The notes beneath the pieces are model-generated. The model searched no databases. It was not told where the DNA came from and saw only the letters and a program-made list of their open reading frames with translations. The position numbers and the translations under genes are program-made. A DNA stretch of 64,000 nucleotides from Pedobacter sp. ok626. GTDB taxonomy: Bacteria; Bacteroidota; Bacteroidia; Sphingobacteriales; Sphingobacteriaceae. Of the stretch, positions 35,712-45,356 are shown in pieces. Each line of letters begins with the position of its first letter. The stretch's first letter is position 1. The stretch lies in the NCBI RefSeq assembly GCF_900100435.1, contig NZ_FNEX01000026.1:20264-84263 (forward strand), written 5' to 3'.

Positions 35712-37610
35712 ATGCAAATTAAATCATTTGAAGAGTATCAAAAAACATATCAGTATAGTGTAGATTACCCTGAACAGTTTTGGGAAGGGATTGCTAATAA
35801 TTTTCAGTGGAAAAAAAAGTGGAATAAAGTTTTGTCCTGGAATTTTTCTGAACCTAATATAAAATGGTTTGAGGGCGCGAAGCTAAATATCACTGAAAAT
35901 TGTTTAGACCGACATTTAGCAGAAAATGGAGATAAACCGGCCATTATCTGGGAGCCAAATGATCCACAAAAAGCAAGTATCACTTTAAGTTATAAAATAT
36001 TACACGAACAAGTTTGCCGTTTTGGTAATGTTCTAAAAAAGAACGGTGTAAAAAAAGGCGATAGAGTATGTATCTATATGCCAATGGTACCTGAACTTGC
36101 AGTTGCAGTATTGGCTTGTGCACGTATTGGTGCTGTTCATTCTGTTGTATTTGGTGGTTTTTCTGCTAAATCAATTGCTGATCGTATTAACGATGCCGAA
36201 TGTAAAGTGGTAATTACCGCTGATGGCGCATTTAGGGGAAACAAACAAATCCAATTAAAAGAAGTAATTGATGATGCGCTGATTGGCTGTCCAACAGTTG
36301 AGAGGGTAATCGTTTTAACGCATACCCGTACGGCAGTATCGATGCTGAAAGGCAGAGATGTTTGGTGGGAGGATGAAATTAAATTGGTTGATACCAACTG
36401 TCCTGCTGAAGAAATGGACGCGGAAGACCTGTTATTTATTCTATATACCTCTGGGTCGACCGGAAAACCTAAAGGTGTAGTACACACCATTGGTGGTTAT
36501 ATGGTTTATGCTGGATATACTTTCTCCAATGTATTCAATTATCAGCCAGATGAAGTATTCTTCTGCACGGCTGATATCGGTTGGATCACAGGACACTCTT
36601 ACATCGTTTATGGTCCGCTTTCGCAAGGGGCTACGACACTAATGTTCGAGGGAATTCCAACCTATCCTGATGCATCCAGAATGTGGCAGGTTGTAGAAAA
36701 ACACAAAGTAAATATTTTATATACTGCACCTACAGCCATTCGCTCGTTAATGAGCTTTGGTGAAGAACCACTTAATGGCGTTGATTTAAGTTCGCTACGC
36801 GTTCTAGGGTCAGTAGGGGAGCCTATTAATGAAGAAGCATGGCATTGGTTTGATGAGAATATCGGAAAGAGCAAATGCCCGATTGTAGACACCTGGTGGC
36901 AGACCGAAACTGGTGGGATTATGATCTCTCCGATAGCTTTTGTTACGCCTACAAAACCGAGTTTTGCTACCTTACCATTGCCAGGTATACAGCCAATTTT
37001 AGTTGATGAGCAAGGTAATGAAATAGAAGGTAATGGTGTAAACGGTAATTTATGTATTAAGTTCCCATGGCCTGGAATGTTACGTACCACCTATGGTGAT
37101 CACGAACGTTGCAAATTAACCTATTTCTCTACTTATAAAGATCTTTACTTTACTGGTGATGGCTGTTTAAGGGATGAGGATGGATATTATAGAATTACAG
37201 GTAGGGTAGATGATGTAATCAATGTATCGGGACACAGAATTGGAACAGCGGAAGTTGAAAATGCAATTAATATGCACGCTGGTGTGGTAGAAAGTGCTGT
37301 AGTTGGTTATCCTCATGATGTGAAAGGACAAGGGATTTATGCCTTTGTGATCAATCCTAATGTACACAACGATGAAGATCTTACCCGCAAAGATATTTTG
37401 CAAACCGTAACCCGCGTTATTGGTGCAATTGCTAAACCGGATAAAATATTGTTTGTATCAGGTTTGCCAAAAACTCGTTCTGGTAAAATTATGCGACGCA
37501 TTTTAAGAAAGATCGCCGAGGGTGATACCAGTAATCTGGGTGATGTAAGCACCTTGTTGGATCCAACGGTAGTAACTGAAATTGTTGAAAAAGCAGGACA
37601 GTTAAAATAA
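35712..37610 (+). CDS. acs: Acetyl-CoA synthetase (AMP-forming)
   Basis: 632 aa, normal length. The N-terminal ACAS_N region is followed by the adenylate-forming signature YTSGSTGKPKG (about 247-257), the WWQTETGG motif (about 395-402), the hinge segment YRITGRVDDVINVSGHR (about 492-508) and the C-terminal lysine loop RSGKIMRR (about 591-598) where reversible acetylation normally occurs. It converts acetate, ATP and CoA to acetyl-CoA in the cytoplasm. It is monocistronic, with its own promoter and a bidirectional terminator. Confidence 0.97.
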   Translation: MQIKSFEEYQKTYQYSVDYPEQFWEGIANNFQWKKKWNKVLSWNFSEPNIKWFEGAKLNITENCLDRHLAENGDKPAIIWEPNDPQKASITLSYKILHEQVCRFGNVLKKNGVKKGDRVCIYMPMVPELAVAVLACARIGAVHSVVFGGFSAKSIADRINDAECKVVITADGAFRGNKQIQLKEVIDDALIGCPTVERVIVLTHTRTAVSMLKGRDVWWEDEIKLVDTNCPAEEMDAEDLLFILYTSGSTGKPKGVVHTIGGYMVYAGYTFSNVFNYQPDEVFFCTADIGWITGHSYIVYGPLSQGATTLMFEGIPTYPDASRMWQVVEKHKVNILYTAPTAIRSLMSFGEEPLNGVDLSSLRVLGSVGEPINEEAWHWFDENIGKSKCPIVDTWWQTETGGIMISPIAFVTPTKPSFATLPLPGIQPILVDEQGNEIEGNGVNGNLCIKFPWPGMLRTTYGDHERCKLTYFSTYKDLYFTGDGCLRDEDGYYRITGRVDDVINVSGHRIGTAEVENAINMHAGVVESAVVGYPHDVKGQGIYAFVINPNVHNDEDLTRKDILQTVTRVIGAIAKPDKILFVSGLPKTRSGKIMRRILRKIAEGDTSNLGDVSTLLDPTVVTEIVEKAGQLK

Positions 37611-37630
37611 AGTTATAAATCAACAACATA

Positions 37631-37668
37631 AAAAAGGGTATCCAATATAATTTTTGGATACCCTTTTT
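37631..37668. terminator. Bidirectional terminator between acs and the M16 protease gene
   Basis: GGGTATCCA (37636-37644) pairs with TGGATACCC (37655-37663). An A-run precedes and a T-run follows, so the hairpin can stop transcripts from both sides. It is placed 21 bp after the acs stop and 18 bp before the end of the convergent gene. Confidence 0.9.
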
Positions 37669-37685
37669 ATGTTTATTTTAAAATG

Positions 37686-40619
37686 TTAATATCCAAAAAT
37701 CTGTGTCAATGATAATTTGGTAACAGGGCCAAATTTTTGCATGTCTTCAGGTTTTGCATTTTTTTCTGAAGCAACAATACAATAGGTATAAGGTTTGTTG
37801 GCTACATTGCTTTCATGAAATGATTTAATGTCATCAAAAGTCAATGGTTTTAATCCTGCATACTCATCGATTCTGGAATCGTGATCGAAACCTAATTTCT
37901 TATCTGTAAAGTAAGCACCGATAATATCGTCCTTGGTAATTCTACTCGTTTCAATACTATTTAATGCATTGTATTTCGAAGCATCAAAAGCCTTCTCAGT
38001 ATGAGGTAGAACGTTTAATAATTCGTTCATTCCCTTTACAGCATCATTCATTTTATCAGCCTGACAGCCTACGTAAGCCACCATAGCATATTGCTTCTCT
38101 TTTTTGTCTGGTGCGGAGAAGACCGCAAAAGTTGAATAAGCAAGGGCTTTTGACTCTCTAATGGTTTGGAAAACTACTGAGCCCATACCACCGCCAAAAT
38201 AACTATTAAATAATGTCACTTTAGGTGCCCATGTAGGATTATACAAGCCTCCATTGCGTACCCAACGGATCTCTGATTGTACCATATCGTAATCAGCAAA
38301 ATACACTTGGTTTGCCGTATTGTCTGCATAAGTGAACTTAGCAGCAGGCGCATCAGGTGTAAATTCCTTAGGCAAATTATGCAATTTACCAATGGTTGCA
38401 GTAAATGTATTTAAATGTTGAGGGCCATAATAAGTAATGGTATGCTTGTAGTTATTAATGTTGTGCAAGATCTCCAGTAATTGCGCTGAAGTAATATTTT
38501 TCACTTCTTCGTTGCTCAGTACATGATTAAAAGGATTGCTTGCGCCATATTGTGCATAACTGGTTAATCCATTAAGGATTGCTGATTTATTAAGCTTATT
38601 GTTCTCTCTTGATTTTAATATGCGGCTTTTAAGTTCCACAAGTGCTTGTTCATTGGGCTTGCAATTGGCAAAAATATGCTCAACCAGACTTACAGCCTTA
38701 TCAAAGTTTTCTTGTAGTCCACTTATAGTAATAGAAGTTGTTTCATTACCTACGTTAAAGCTATAGTTACAGGCAATGTTGTAAAACTCTTTACTGATCT
38801 GTTCTGCAGTGTATTTATCAGTACTCAAAAAAGTTAAATATTGAGCAGCATAAGGCTGTAGCTTATTACTCCAGGCGCCCATGTCAAAGCGGTAAGTTAG
38901 GTTAAAGATGCTGTTGTCTTTGTTTTGTACCGCAACAATCTCCGCAATGCCTGATTTTCCAAAATCTAAATCTTTTTTGTAGTCCAAAAACTTAGGTGCA
39001 ATGGCATTAACCGGCATCGATAATAGGTTTTTCGCAAAGTCTGATGTCTCAGCAGCATTCGTATTTACTGGGGTAATTGCTGGCTTTTCAACTTTAGCAA
39101 TGTTTTTGTCTTCACCTTTGTGTTTGTACGCTACAACATAATTGTCTTTAAAAAACTGATTAGCAAAGTCTGTGATTTGTTTTTTGGTCACTTTGGCCAT
39201 CGCATCAGGATTGCCTAATGATTTGTCCCAGTTTACACCACGGTTAAGGATAAATTCGTTTGTGATAGCCTCAACGCGGAAACTGTTTTTATCAAAAGCT
39301 TCCAAAAGTCCAAGCTTACTGTTTGCTACAGTTGCTTTAATCAAGCTTTCATCAAAGTCTCCTTTTTTAAGTTTGTTAATCTGATCCAGTAATAATTGTT
39401 GCGCCTGCTCCAGACTTTGTCCTTGTTTTGGTTGCGCCGAAAGAGTAAAAATACCATAATCTTTCATCTGTTGATAGCCAGCTCCGGCACCTAAAACTTT
39501 CTGTTGTTTATTTAAGTTGATGTCCAATAAACCCGCTTTTCCGTTAGATAGGATACTGGAAATTAAATCCAATAGCATACTTTGGGTAGTGTTTTGCGCG
39601 AAACCTCTGTAGGATAATCTTACACTCTCTGCACTAGGGCCATAGATGTCTAGTTTCTGCACCTTTGTAAGTGGTTTTTCAGGAGCTGGATTGTAAAGCT
39701 CAAGTGGTTTTGGTTTCATATAGGCAAACGATTTGTCTACCTTTTTAATCATCTCGTCCGGGTTAAAATCACCAGCTAAAGCAATGATCATATTGTTGGG
39801 TACGTAATACTTATTATAGTATTTTCCGATTTCTACTAATGATGGGTTCTTTAAATGCTCAATAGTTCCGATAGTGGTTTGTTGACCATAATTGTGAGTA
39901 GGGAAAAGTAATGCACCTGTTTGCTCATTTACTTTCCAGGAATCGTTGTCCAATCCGCGGTTCTTTTCTTCGTATACCGCTTCCAGCTCAGTATGGAATA
40001 TACGGAAGATTGGTTTACGGAAACGTTCGGCCTGAAGGGCAAGAAATTGGTCTGTAGCATTCGCAGGGAAATCCTCGTTGTAAACCGTTTCTTCGTACCA
40101 GGTATGAGCATTGGTTGACTGGCCGCCAATTGCTTTCATCATTTTATCATACTCATTGGCAATAGAGTAATTAGAGGCAAGTCCTGATGTTTTATCAATC
40201 TCGGCATAGATCGCTTTGCGCTTTGCAGGATCAGTGGTATCATGATATTGTTCATAAAGTGCCGAAATTTTATCCAACAATGGTTTCTCTTTAGTAAAAT
40301 CCATTGTGCCAAATTTGTCTGTTCCTTTAAATAACAAATGCTCCAGGTAATGCGCTAAGCCTGTTGCAGTATGTGGGTCGTTGTTGCTACCTGCTCTTAC
40401 TGCAAGACGGAATTCTATGATCGGTTCCTTTGTGTTTTGTGAAAGCACTACAGTTAGACCGTTTTTTAGGGTATAGAAACGAGATTTTGTTGGGTCGTTA
40501 GTCACATACTTATAGGTGTATCCCCCTGATGATGCCGTTTTCCATTGGTAGGCAGATTGCGCCATTAAGCTTGATGCTGTTATCAGCAAACAGACAAGCA
40601 GTAGTAGTTTTTTTTTCAT
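37686..40619 (-). CDS. M16-family zinc metalloprotease (pitrilysin-like), exported
   Basis: 977 aa. The signal peptide ends near residue 21 (LMAQ). The inverted zinc motif HYLEH (His90, Glu93, His94) lies in the first M16 domain, with the distal Glu in the LEAVYEEKNRG stretch. The second half repeats the M16 fold without a zinc site, so a single chain forms the clam-shell of two-domain members such as pitrilysin. It probably degrades peptides in the periplasm, perhaps those imported by TonB systems. It has its own -7 box and shares a terminator with acs. The exact substrate is unknown. Confidence 0.92.
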   Translation of the reverse strand: MKKKLLLLVCLLITASSLMAQSAYQWKTASSGGYTYKYVTNDPTKSRFYTLKNGLTVVLSQNTKEPIIEFRLAVRAGSNNDPHTATGLAHYLEHLLFKGTDKFGTMDFTKEKPLLDKISALYEQYHDTTDPAKRKAIYAEIDKTSGLASNYSIANEYDKMMKAIGGQSTNAHTWYEETVYNEDFPANATDQFLALQAERFRKPIFRIFHTELEAVYEEKNRGLDNDSWKVNEQTGALLFPTHNYGQQTTIGTIEHLKNPSLVEIGKYYNKYYVPNNMIIALAGDFNPDEMIKKVDKSFAYMKPKPLELYNPAPEKPLTKVQKLDIYGPSAESVRLSYRGFAQNTTQSMLLDLISSILSNGKAGLLDINLNKQQKVLGAGAGYQQMKDYGIFTLSAQPKQGQSLEQAQQLLLDQINKLKKGDFDESLIKATVANSKLGLLEAFDKNSFRVEAITNEFILNRGVNWDKSLGNPDAMAKVTKKQITDFANQFFKDNYVVAYKHKGEDKNIAKVEKPAITPVNTNAAETSDFAKNLLSMPVNAIAPKFLDYKKDLDFGKSGIAEIVAVQNKDNSIFNLTYRFDMGAWSNKLQPYAAQYLTFLSTDKYTAEQISKEFYNIACNYSFNVGNETTSITISGLQENFDKAVSLVEHIFANCKPNEQALVELKSRILKSRENNKLNKSAILNGLTSYAQYGASNPFNHVLSNEEVKNITSAQLLEILHNINNYKHTITYYGPQHLNTFTATIGKLHNLPKEFTPDAPAAKFTYADNTANQVYFADYDMVQSEIRWVRNGGLYNPTWAPKVTLFNSYFGGGMGSVVFQTIRESKALAYSTFAVFSAPDKKEKQYAMVAYVGCQADKMNDAVKGMNELLNVLPHTEKAFDASKYNALNSIETSRITKDDIIGAYFTDKKLGFDHDSRIDEYAGLKPLTFDDIKSFHESNVANKPYTYCIVASEKNAKPEDMQKFGPVTKLSLTQIFGY

Positions 40620-40673
40620 TAGAATAAGTTATGAGTTAGTTTTTTAGTTTCTACACTTTCTAGTAACTGGTTT

Positions 40674-40681
40674 CAAATATA
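40674..40681 (-). promoter_or_regulatory. -7 promoter box of the M16 protease gene
   Basis: CAAATATA reads TATATTTG on the minus strand, an exact TAnnTTTG box. It predicts a leader of about 48 nt. The -33 region is unclear. Confidence 0.45.
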
Positions 40682-40819
40682 AGTTGAATGCTAAACTTTT
40701 TGTTTGAATTCTTGTACTTTTACGGCTACAAAAGCAGTTTGTTAAGCAAGTTCATCAAGAATGGTGAATATGGCATATTGCCAGCGCTTAATAAGTGTTT
40801 TATATCTTAATATACACAC

Positions 40820-41641
40820 ATGAAGAAGGAAAATTCAAGACCCAATATTTTAGTAGTGAATGATGATGGTATTACCGCACCAGGAATTAAAAATCTGATT
40901 GAAGTAATGATGGAATTGGGGAATGTGGTAGTTGTGGCACCTGATGGGCCGCAGTCGGGAATGGGACATGCCATTACGATTGGAAAGCCATTGCGTTTTG
41001 ACCGGGTTGACCTATACCCCGGTGTAGAAATGTACAAATGTTCTGGTACACCTGTGGATTGTGTGAAGCTGGCAGTAAACAAAATATTTAAAGGTAAAAA
41101 ACCTGATCTTTGTGTATCTGGTATCAATCATGGATTAAATAATTCTATCAATGTAATCTATTCTGGAACGATGTCGGCCGCTGTAGAAGGTGCGATCGAA
41201 AATATTCCGTCCATAGGTTTTTCACTGGATGATTTTTCTGAACAAGCAGACTTTAGTCACTGTAAAAGATTTATCAAAACGATTGCTTTACAAGTATTGG
41301 AGCACGGATTGCCACAGGCCACCTTACTAAATGTAAATTTTCCCAATGGTGCCGATTTGAAAGGTATTAAAATTTGCAGACAGGCGAATGCCAAATGGGC
41401 TGAAGAATTTGACGAGCGTAAAGATCCGCACAATCGGTCATATTATTGGCTTACTGGTGTATTCCAAAATAATGATAAAGGTGAGGATACAGACGTTTGG
41501 GCGTTAGATAATGGATATGTGTCGGTGGTTCCCGTACAGTTTGATTTGACTGCACATCACGCTATTCCAGTGTTGAACAGTTGGACTTTTGATGTTCCGC
41601 CTGCCTCTGTTGCTGCAGCTGATGGGTCTTCACTTGGATAA
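40820..41641 (+). CDS. surE: 5'/3'-nucleotidase SurE
   Basis: 273 aa. The metal site starts with NDDG (Asp15-Asp16) and continues with the SGINHGLNNS segment (about 94-103) and the YSGTMSAAVEGA block (about 108-119). It is a survival protein that dephosphorylates nucleoside monophosphates and sometimes polyphosphate in the cytoplasm. It is the first gene of the surE-orf-lpxB operon, with 2 bp to the next gene. The C-terminal tail of about 20 residues is rich in Ala/Ser and poorly conserved. Confidence 0.95.
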   Translation: MKKENSRPNILVVNDDGITAPGIKNLIEVMMELGNVVVVAPDGPQSGMGHAITIGKPLRFDRVDLYPGVEMYKCSGTPVDCVKLAVNKIFKGKKPDLCVSGINHGLNNSINVIYSGTMSAAVEGAIENIPSIGFSLDDFSEQADFSHCKRFIKTIALQVLEHGLPQATLLNVNFPNGADLKGIKICRQANAKWAEEFDERKDPHNRSYYWLTGVFQNNDKGEDTDVWALDNGYVSVVPVQFDLTAHHAIPVLNSWTFDVPPASVAAADGSSLG

Positions 41642-41643
41642 TT

Positions 41644-41925
41644 ATGACATTAGGAAATCGATTAGCACAAATTAAAGATTCTGTATTTACAGGCCTGGGT
41701 ATCGGATTACTGATACCTTGTGTCTTACTTGCTATAGTCTGGTACCTGATGCATAGGTTTGCTTTTTTGGCAAAGGCCGATTTATTATTGATTGGATGTA
41801 TTGCTGTAAATGCAGGATTAATGCATTACTTTTTTAAATTAAATAAGGACAATATTGGCAGGGGCATTATCAGTGCTACTTTTCTCTGGGCCTTTGCATT
41901 CTTTTTTTATAAAATAACCCAATAA
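41644..41925 (+). CDS. Small membrane protein between surE and lpxB
   Basis: 93 aa with three hydrophobic helices (about 17-36, 46-62 and 73-90). I do not recognise a named family. The gene starts 2 bp after surE and its stop overlaps the lpxB ATG by one base (TAATG), so translation is coupled to lpxB. A place in the inner membrane next to lipid A synthesis is suggested by context only. No charged motif hints at transport. Confidence 0.8.
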   Translation: MTLGNRLAQIKDSVFTGLGIGLLIPCVLLAIVWYLMHRFAFLAKADLLLIGCIAVNAGLMHYFFKLNKDNIGRGIISATFLWAFAFFFYKITQ

Positions 41926-43043
41926 TGAGGTATTATATTGTAGCAGGAGAGGCTTCAGGAGATTTGCACGGTGCTAATTTAATGAAAGCACTAAAAGTTG
42001 AAGATGCAAACGCTGAATTTAGGTTTTATGGTGGCGATAAGATGCTGGCCGAAGGCGGAGTACTGGATAAACACTACGCTGAAATGGCTTTTATGGGATT
42101 CACTGAAGTGCTTTTAAATCTGCGCACTATTTTTAAAAACCTAAAAGCATGCAAAGCTGCTATACTAGCTTATAAACCAGATGTATTGATTCTTATTGAT
42201 TTTCCGGGTTTTAACTTAAAGATTGCGGAGTTTGCCAAAGCCAATGGCATTAAGGTTTGCTATTATATCTCACCAAAGGTTTGGGCATGGAACCAAAAAC
42301 GTGTGCTTAAAATAAAACGGATAGTAGATAAGCTGTTCTGTATTTTGCCTTTCGAAGTAGATTTTTACAAGAGCTGGGGCATGGAGGTCGATTATGTGGG
42401 TAACCCATTGCTGGATGAAATTGCGCAGTTTACCCCGGATCCGGAGTTCCGTAAAAAATATCAGCTTGAAAAGGATGTTGTTGCACTATTGCCGGGTAGC
42501 CGTAAACAAGAGATAGAGCGATTGCTGCCGGATATGCTAAGTGTTACCCAAAGCTTTCCTGATTGTCATTTTGTGGTTGCTGCGGCGCCAAGTTTTGATG
42601 AAGCTTATTACCGACAATTTATTAAGACGGATAATGTGACATTGGTTTTCGCTCAAACTTATAATTTGCTTCATGTAGCTAAAGCGGCAATTGTCGCTTC
42701 GGGCACGGCTACACTAGAAACGGCTTTGTTTCATGTACCACAGGTAGTAGTTTATCGAGGCGGTGCAATATCTGTAGCGATCGCAAGAGCATTAGTCAAA
42801 ATCAGATTTATATCGCTTGTTAATTTAATTATGGATAGGGCTGTAGTTAAGGAATTGATCCAAAATGATTGCAATACAGCAAGCATTACCCGTGTGCTTA
42901 AAGGTATTCTAAACGGAGCCGAAAGAGCGCAGATGCTTAGTGATTACAAAGAGCTCTCGGCAAAAATGGGTACCGCAGGAGCATCAGGACGTACTGCTAA
43001 ACTCATTCTCAACTATTTGGCAACGCTCTCCAACAAGAAGTAG
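41925..43043 (+). CDS. lpxB: Lipid-A-disaccharide synthase
   Basis: 372 aa, normal for Bacteroidota. The N-terminal VAGEASGDLHGANLM (about 5-18) and the ISPKVWAWN segment (about 116-124) are family hallmarks, as are LPGSRKQEI (about 189-197) and SGTATLE (about 260-266). It joins UDP-diacylglucosamine and lipid X in lipid A synthesis at the inner membrane. The last 60 bp of the gene also encode, on the other strand, the C-terminal 19 residues of a thioesterase. It is the third gene of the surE operon. Confidence 0.96.
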   Translation: MRYYIVAGEASGDLHGANLMKALKVEDANAEFRFYGGDKMLAEGGVLDKHYAEMAFMGFTEVLLNLRTIFKNLKACKAAILAYKPDVLILIDFPGFNLKIAEFAKANGIKVCYYISPKVWAWNQKRVLKIKRIVDKLFCILPFEVDFYKSWGMEVDYVGNPLLDEIAQFTPDPEFRKKYQLEKDVVALLPGSRKQEIERLLPDMLSVTQSFPDCHFVVAAAPSFDEAYYRQFIKTDNVTLVFAQTYNLLHVAKAAIVASGTATLETALFHVPQVVVYRGGAISVAIARALVKIRFISLVNLIMDRAVVKELIQNDCNTASITRVLKGILNGAERAQMLSDYKELSAKMGTAGASGRTAKLILNYLATLSNKK

Positions 43044-43553
43044 ACGACACTGTTCGTCTTTTTCTGGGATATTTACATCATTTAGGTCCTTGCGGTATTG
43101 TCGTCTGATATCGATTCTACTTTTAGCTTCAATAAACCGTCGTACCTGCTCCCGGTTTTCCAATATCAGACCCGGTACTTGTACTGGTAGGTTATTGTCA
43201 TCTTTAGCTACCATGGTAAAGTAACAGGTGTTGGTATGCTTAACAGCATTGGTTTTAACGTTTTCAGAAATTACGCGGATACCCACTACCACCGATGTGT
43301 TTCCTACATAGTTTATAGAGGCCATTAAGGATACCAATTCCCCGACTTCAACAGGAGCTAAAAAATTAACGGTGTCAATAGAGGCGGTTACGCAGTAATT
43401 GCCGGCGTGCTTGGCTGCACATACATAAGCAACCTTATCCATCAATGAAAGTAAAGTGCCTCCATGTATCTTTCCTCCAAAATTGGCATAAGCGGGGATC
43501 ATCAATTCTGTGAGTACGGTTTCCGAAAACCGCACTGGTTTATAATTTTCCAT
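42984..43553 (-). CDS. Acyl-CoA thioesterase (hotdog fold, YciA/BFIT type)
   Basis: 189 aa. The hotdog core has NFGGKIHGGTLLSLMDK (about 24-40) with the active-site region, ASIDTVNFLAPVEVGELV (about 57-74) and a second strand group around 80-115. The C-terminal 50 residues form a charged helical extension; the last 19 come from DNA that is antisense to the end of lpxB. It hydrolyses acyl-CoAs in the cytoplasm. It follows the CPA1 antiporter gene by 23 bp on the minus strand, so the two are likely cotranscribed. The chain-length specificity is unknown. Confidence 0.9.
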   Translation of the reverse strand: MENYKPVRFSETVLTELMIPAYANFGGKIHGGTLLSLMDKVAYVCAAKHAGNYCVTASIDTVNFLAPVEVGELVSLMASINYVGNTSVVVGIRVISENVKTNAVKHTNTCYFTMVAKDDNNLPVQVPGLILENREQVRRFIEAKSRIDIRRQYRKDLNDVNIPEKDEQCRLLLVGERCQIVENEFSSTS

Positions 43554-43576
43554 TTATTCTTGCTGGTTAATTGTTA

Positions 43577-45181
43577 TTAGTGTTTATTTAATCTTGCCTC
43601 TTCAAGGTCAAGATTCTCTTCCATATCTCTCAGGACTTCGTGGTCATATTTTTTTGAGGCTTTCATTTTCTTAAGCCCTTTTCTTCTTAAAGCAATCAAT
43701 TCCAGCATAATTTTTCGGTATAGTTTTCTTACTGATGTAACCTCTTCTTTTTGAGCTTGTTCGAGCAAGGTGCGCTCGGTAGCATTTATACTTCTTTCGA
43801 GCTGTTCCTTAATTCTGGAAATGGTTTCAAATTGACTCATTTCTGAGCTGTATTTATCGTTCAGGAAACTTACACAGTCCTTAGCTAGTTGTAAACGGAT
43901 CGATTCTATTTGTTCATCTTCAGGGATATGTTCGTCAATTTCTTCAACTTTTAAAATTCTAAGGAAAATAGGGAGTGTTAGCCCTTGAAATACAAGGGTT
44001 ACCAATATGACCACAAAGGTGATAAATAAGATCATATTGCGATGCGGAAAAGCTTCGCCGGTATTTAAGGTAAGGGGAATTGCTAATGCGGATGCCAAAG
44101 AAACTACACCTCTCATGCCGGCCCAACCTATGATGAATGGAAGCTTAAGGCCCGGGCTTGTTTCTTTTTTTCTGATCCGGGGACTCAAAAACCTTGGAAT
44201 AAAGGCGGAAGCGTAGACCAAAATAATCCGGGCGATGATTACAATTAAGCTGATGATTAGGCCATATTTAATCGCTTCCTCCATAGAATAACCTTCCAGT
44301 CCATTTACAATTACAGGTAGTTCTAATCCAATTAGGATAAATACAAAGCCGTTTAAAAGAAACCCTACTGTTGCCCAAACTTCTTTTCCTTGAAGACGTG
44401 TATGATAGTTGAGAAAATCGCCAGATCGGAATGATAAAAATAATCCACCACTTACCACAGCAAGTACACCCGACCAATGGAACTGCTCAGCCACTATATA
44501 CATCAGGTAAGGGGCAATTAGCGTAATAGGGGTGGTAATGCTTGATGATTTTGCCCAGTACCTCAATATAAAATAAAGCACGTGGGCAATGGCTAAACCT
44601 ACTATTATGCCCATTATAGCTAAAATAAAGAAATCGGTAGCTGCTTTTTGGAGCACAAATTGTCCGGTTAATATAGAAGCTAAAGCAAATCTGAATACGG
44701 TTAAAGACGCTGCGTCATTTACAAGACTTTCACCTTCCAGGATGGTTAGTCCTCTTTTTGGCATACTCAGACCTTTTAAAACCGAGGTCGCGGCAACGGC
44801 ATCTGGTGGAGAGATGATACCGCCTAACAAAAAGCCAAATGCTAATGTAAAACCGGGTATAATGCTGACTGAGAAATAGGCTATGGCTAGAGAGGTGATT
44901 AAAACTAAAGCAAATCCAAGAGAAAAAATAGATCTTCTCCATTTCCAAAACTCATTCCATGAAGTATACCATGCTGCTTCAAATAACAATGGAGGTAAGA
45001 AAATAAGGAATACAATATCTGGATTGATGTTTATCGGAGGGATGCCAGGGATGAAGCTAATTCCAAGACCACCAATGACAAGAAAGATCGGATAAGAGAT
45101 TTTCCAGCGCTGACTCAGCAAGAAAAGAAGGGCCATGGCAAAAAACAATGCAAGAATTAAAAGAAGGTTCGCATGTATCAT
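43577..45181 (-). CDS. CPA1-family Na+/H+ antiporter
   Basis: 534 aa. About 12-13 membrane helices fill residues 1-410. The FLPPLLFEAAW block (about 58-68), the GGIISPPDAVAA segment (about 119-130) and LEGESLVNDAASL (about 149-161) hold the ND/acid residues that bind and exchange cations. The C-terminal 120 residues form a charged cytoplasmic tail with heptad-like stretches. It exports Na+ (or K+) in exchange for protons at the inner membrane. It is followed by the thioesterase gene on the same transcript. Confidence 0.93.
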   Translation of the reverse strand: MIHANLLLILALFFAMALLFLLSQRWKISYPIFLVIGGLGISFIPGIPPININPDIVFLIFLPPLLFEAAWYTSWNEFWKWRRSIFSLGFALVLITSLAIAYFSVSIIPGFTLAFGFLLGGIISPPDAVAATSVLKGLSMPKRGLTILEGESLVNDAASLTVFRFALASILTGQFVLQKAATDFFILAIMGIIVGLAIAHVLYFILRYWAKSSSITTPITLIAPYLMYIVAEQFHWSGVLAVVSGGLFLSFRSGDFLNYHTRLQGKEVWATVGFLLNGFVFILIGLELPVIVNGLEGYSMEEAIKYGLIISLIVIIARIILVYASAFIPRFLSPRIRKKETSPGLKLPFIIGWAGMRGVVSLASALAIPLTLNTGEAFPHRNMILFITFVVILVTLVFQGLTLPIFLRILKVEEIDEHIPEDEQIESIRLQLAKDCVSFLNDKYSSEMSQFETISRIKEQLERSINATERTLLEQAQKEEVTSVRKLYRKIMLELIALRRKGLKKMKASKKYDHEVLRDMEENLDLEEARLNKH

Positions 45182-45356
45182 GCTTTAAAAATAAGGAATT
45201 GAAATTCTTTTTAAGCTTTTTTTAAGAGATGCTTAAGTGGAGAGGATGCTAATCTATACCAGAAGCCTATTCCGTTGGCACAGAGTTTTTAATTAAATTA
45301 TTTGCTGGCATAGGGGTAAACATTAAACTCGGTGTCATAAGGGGAAACCAACCATA

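Noticed and set aside
36662..37090. 142-aa minus-strand ORF inside acs
   Set aside because: Antisense shadow of a conserved gene with intact motifs.
43976..44216. Plus-strand ORFs inside the CPA1 gene
   Set aside because: Antisense to conserved membrane helices; no independent support.
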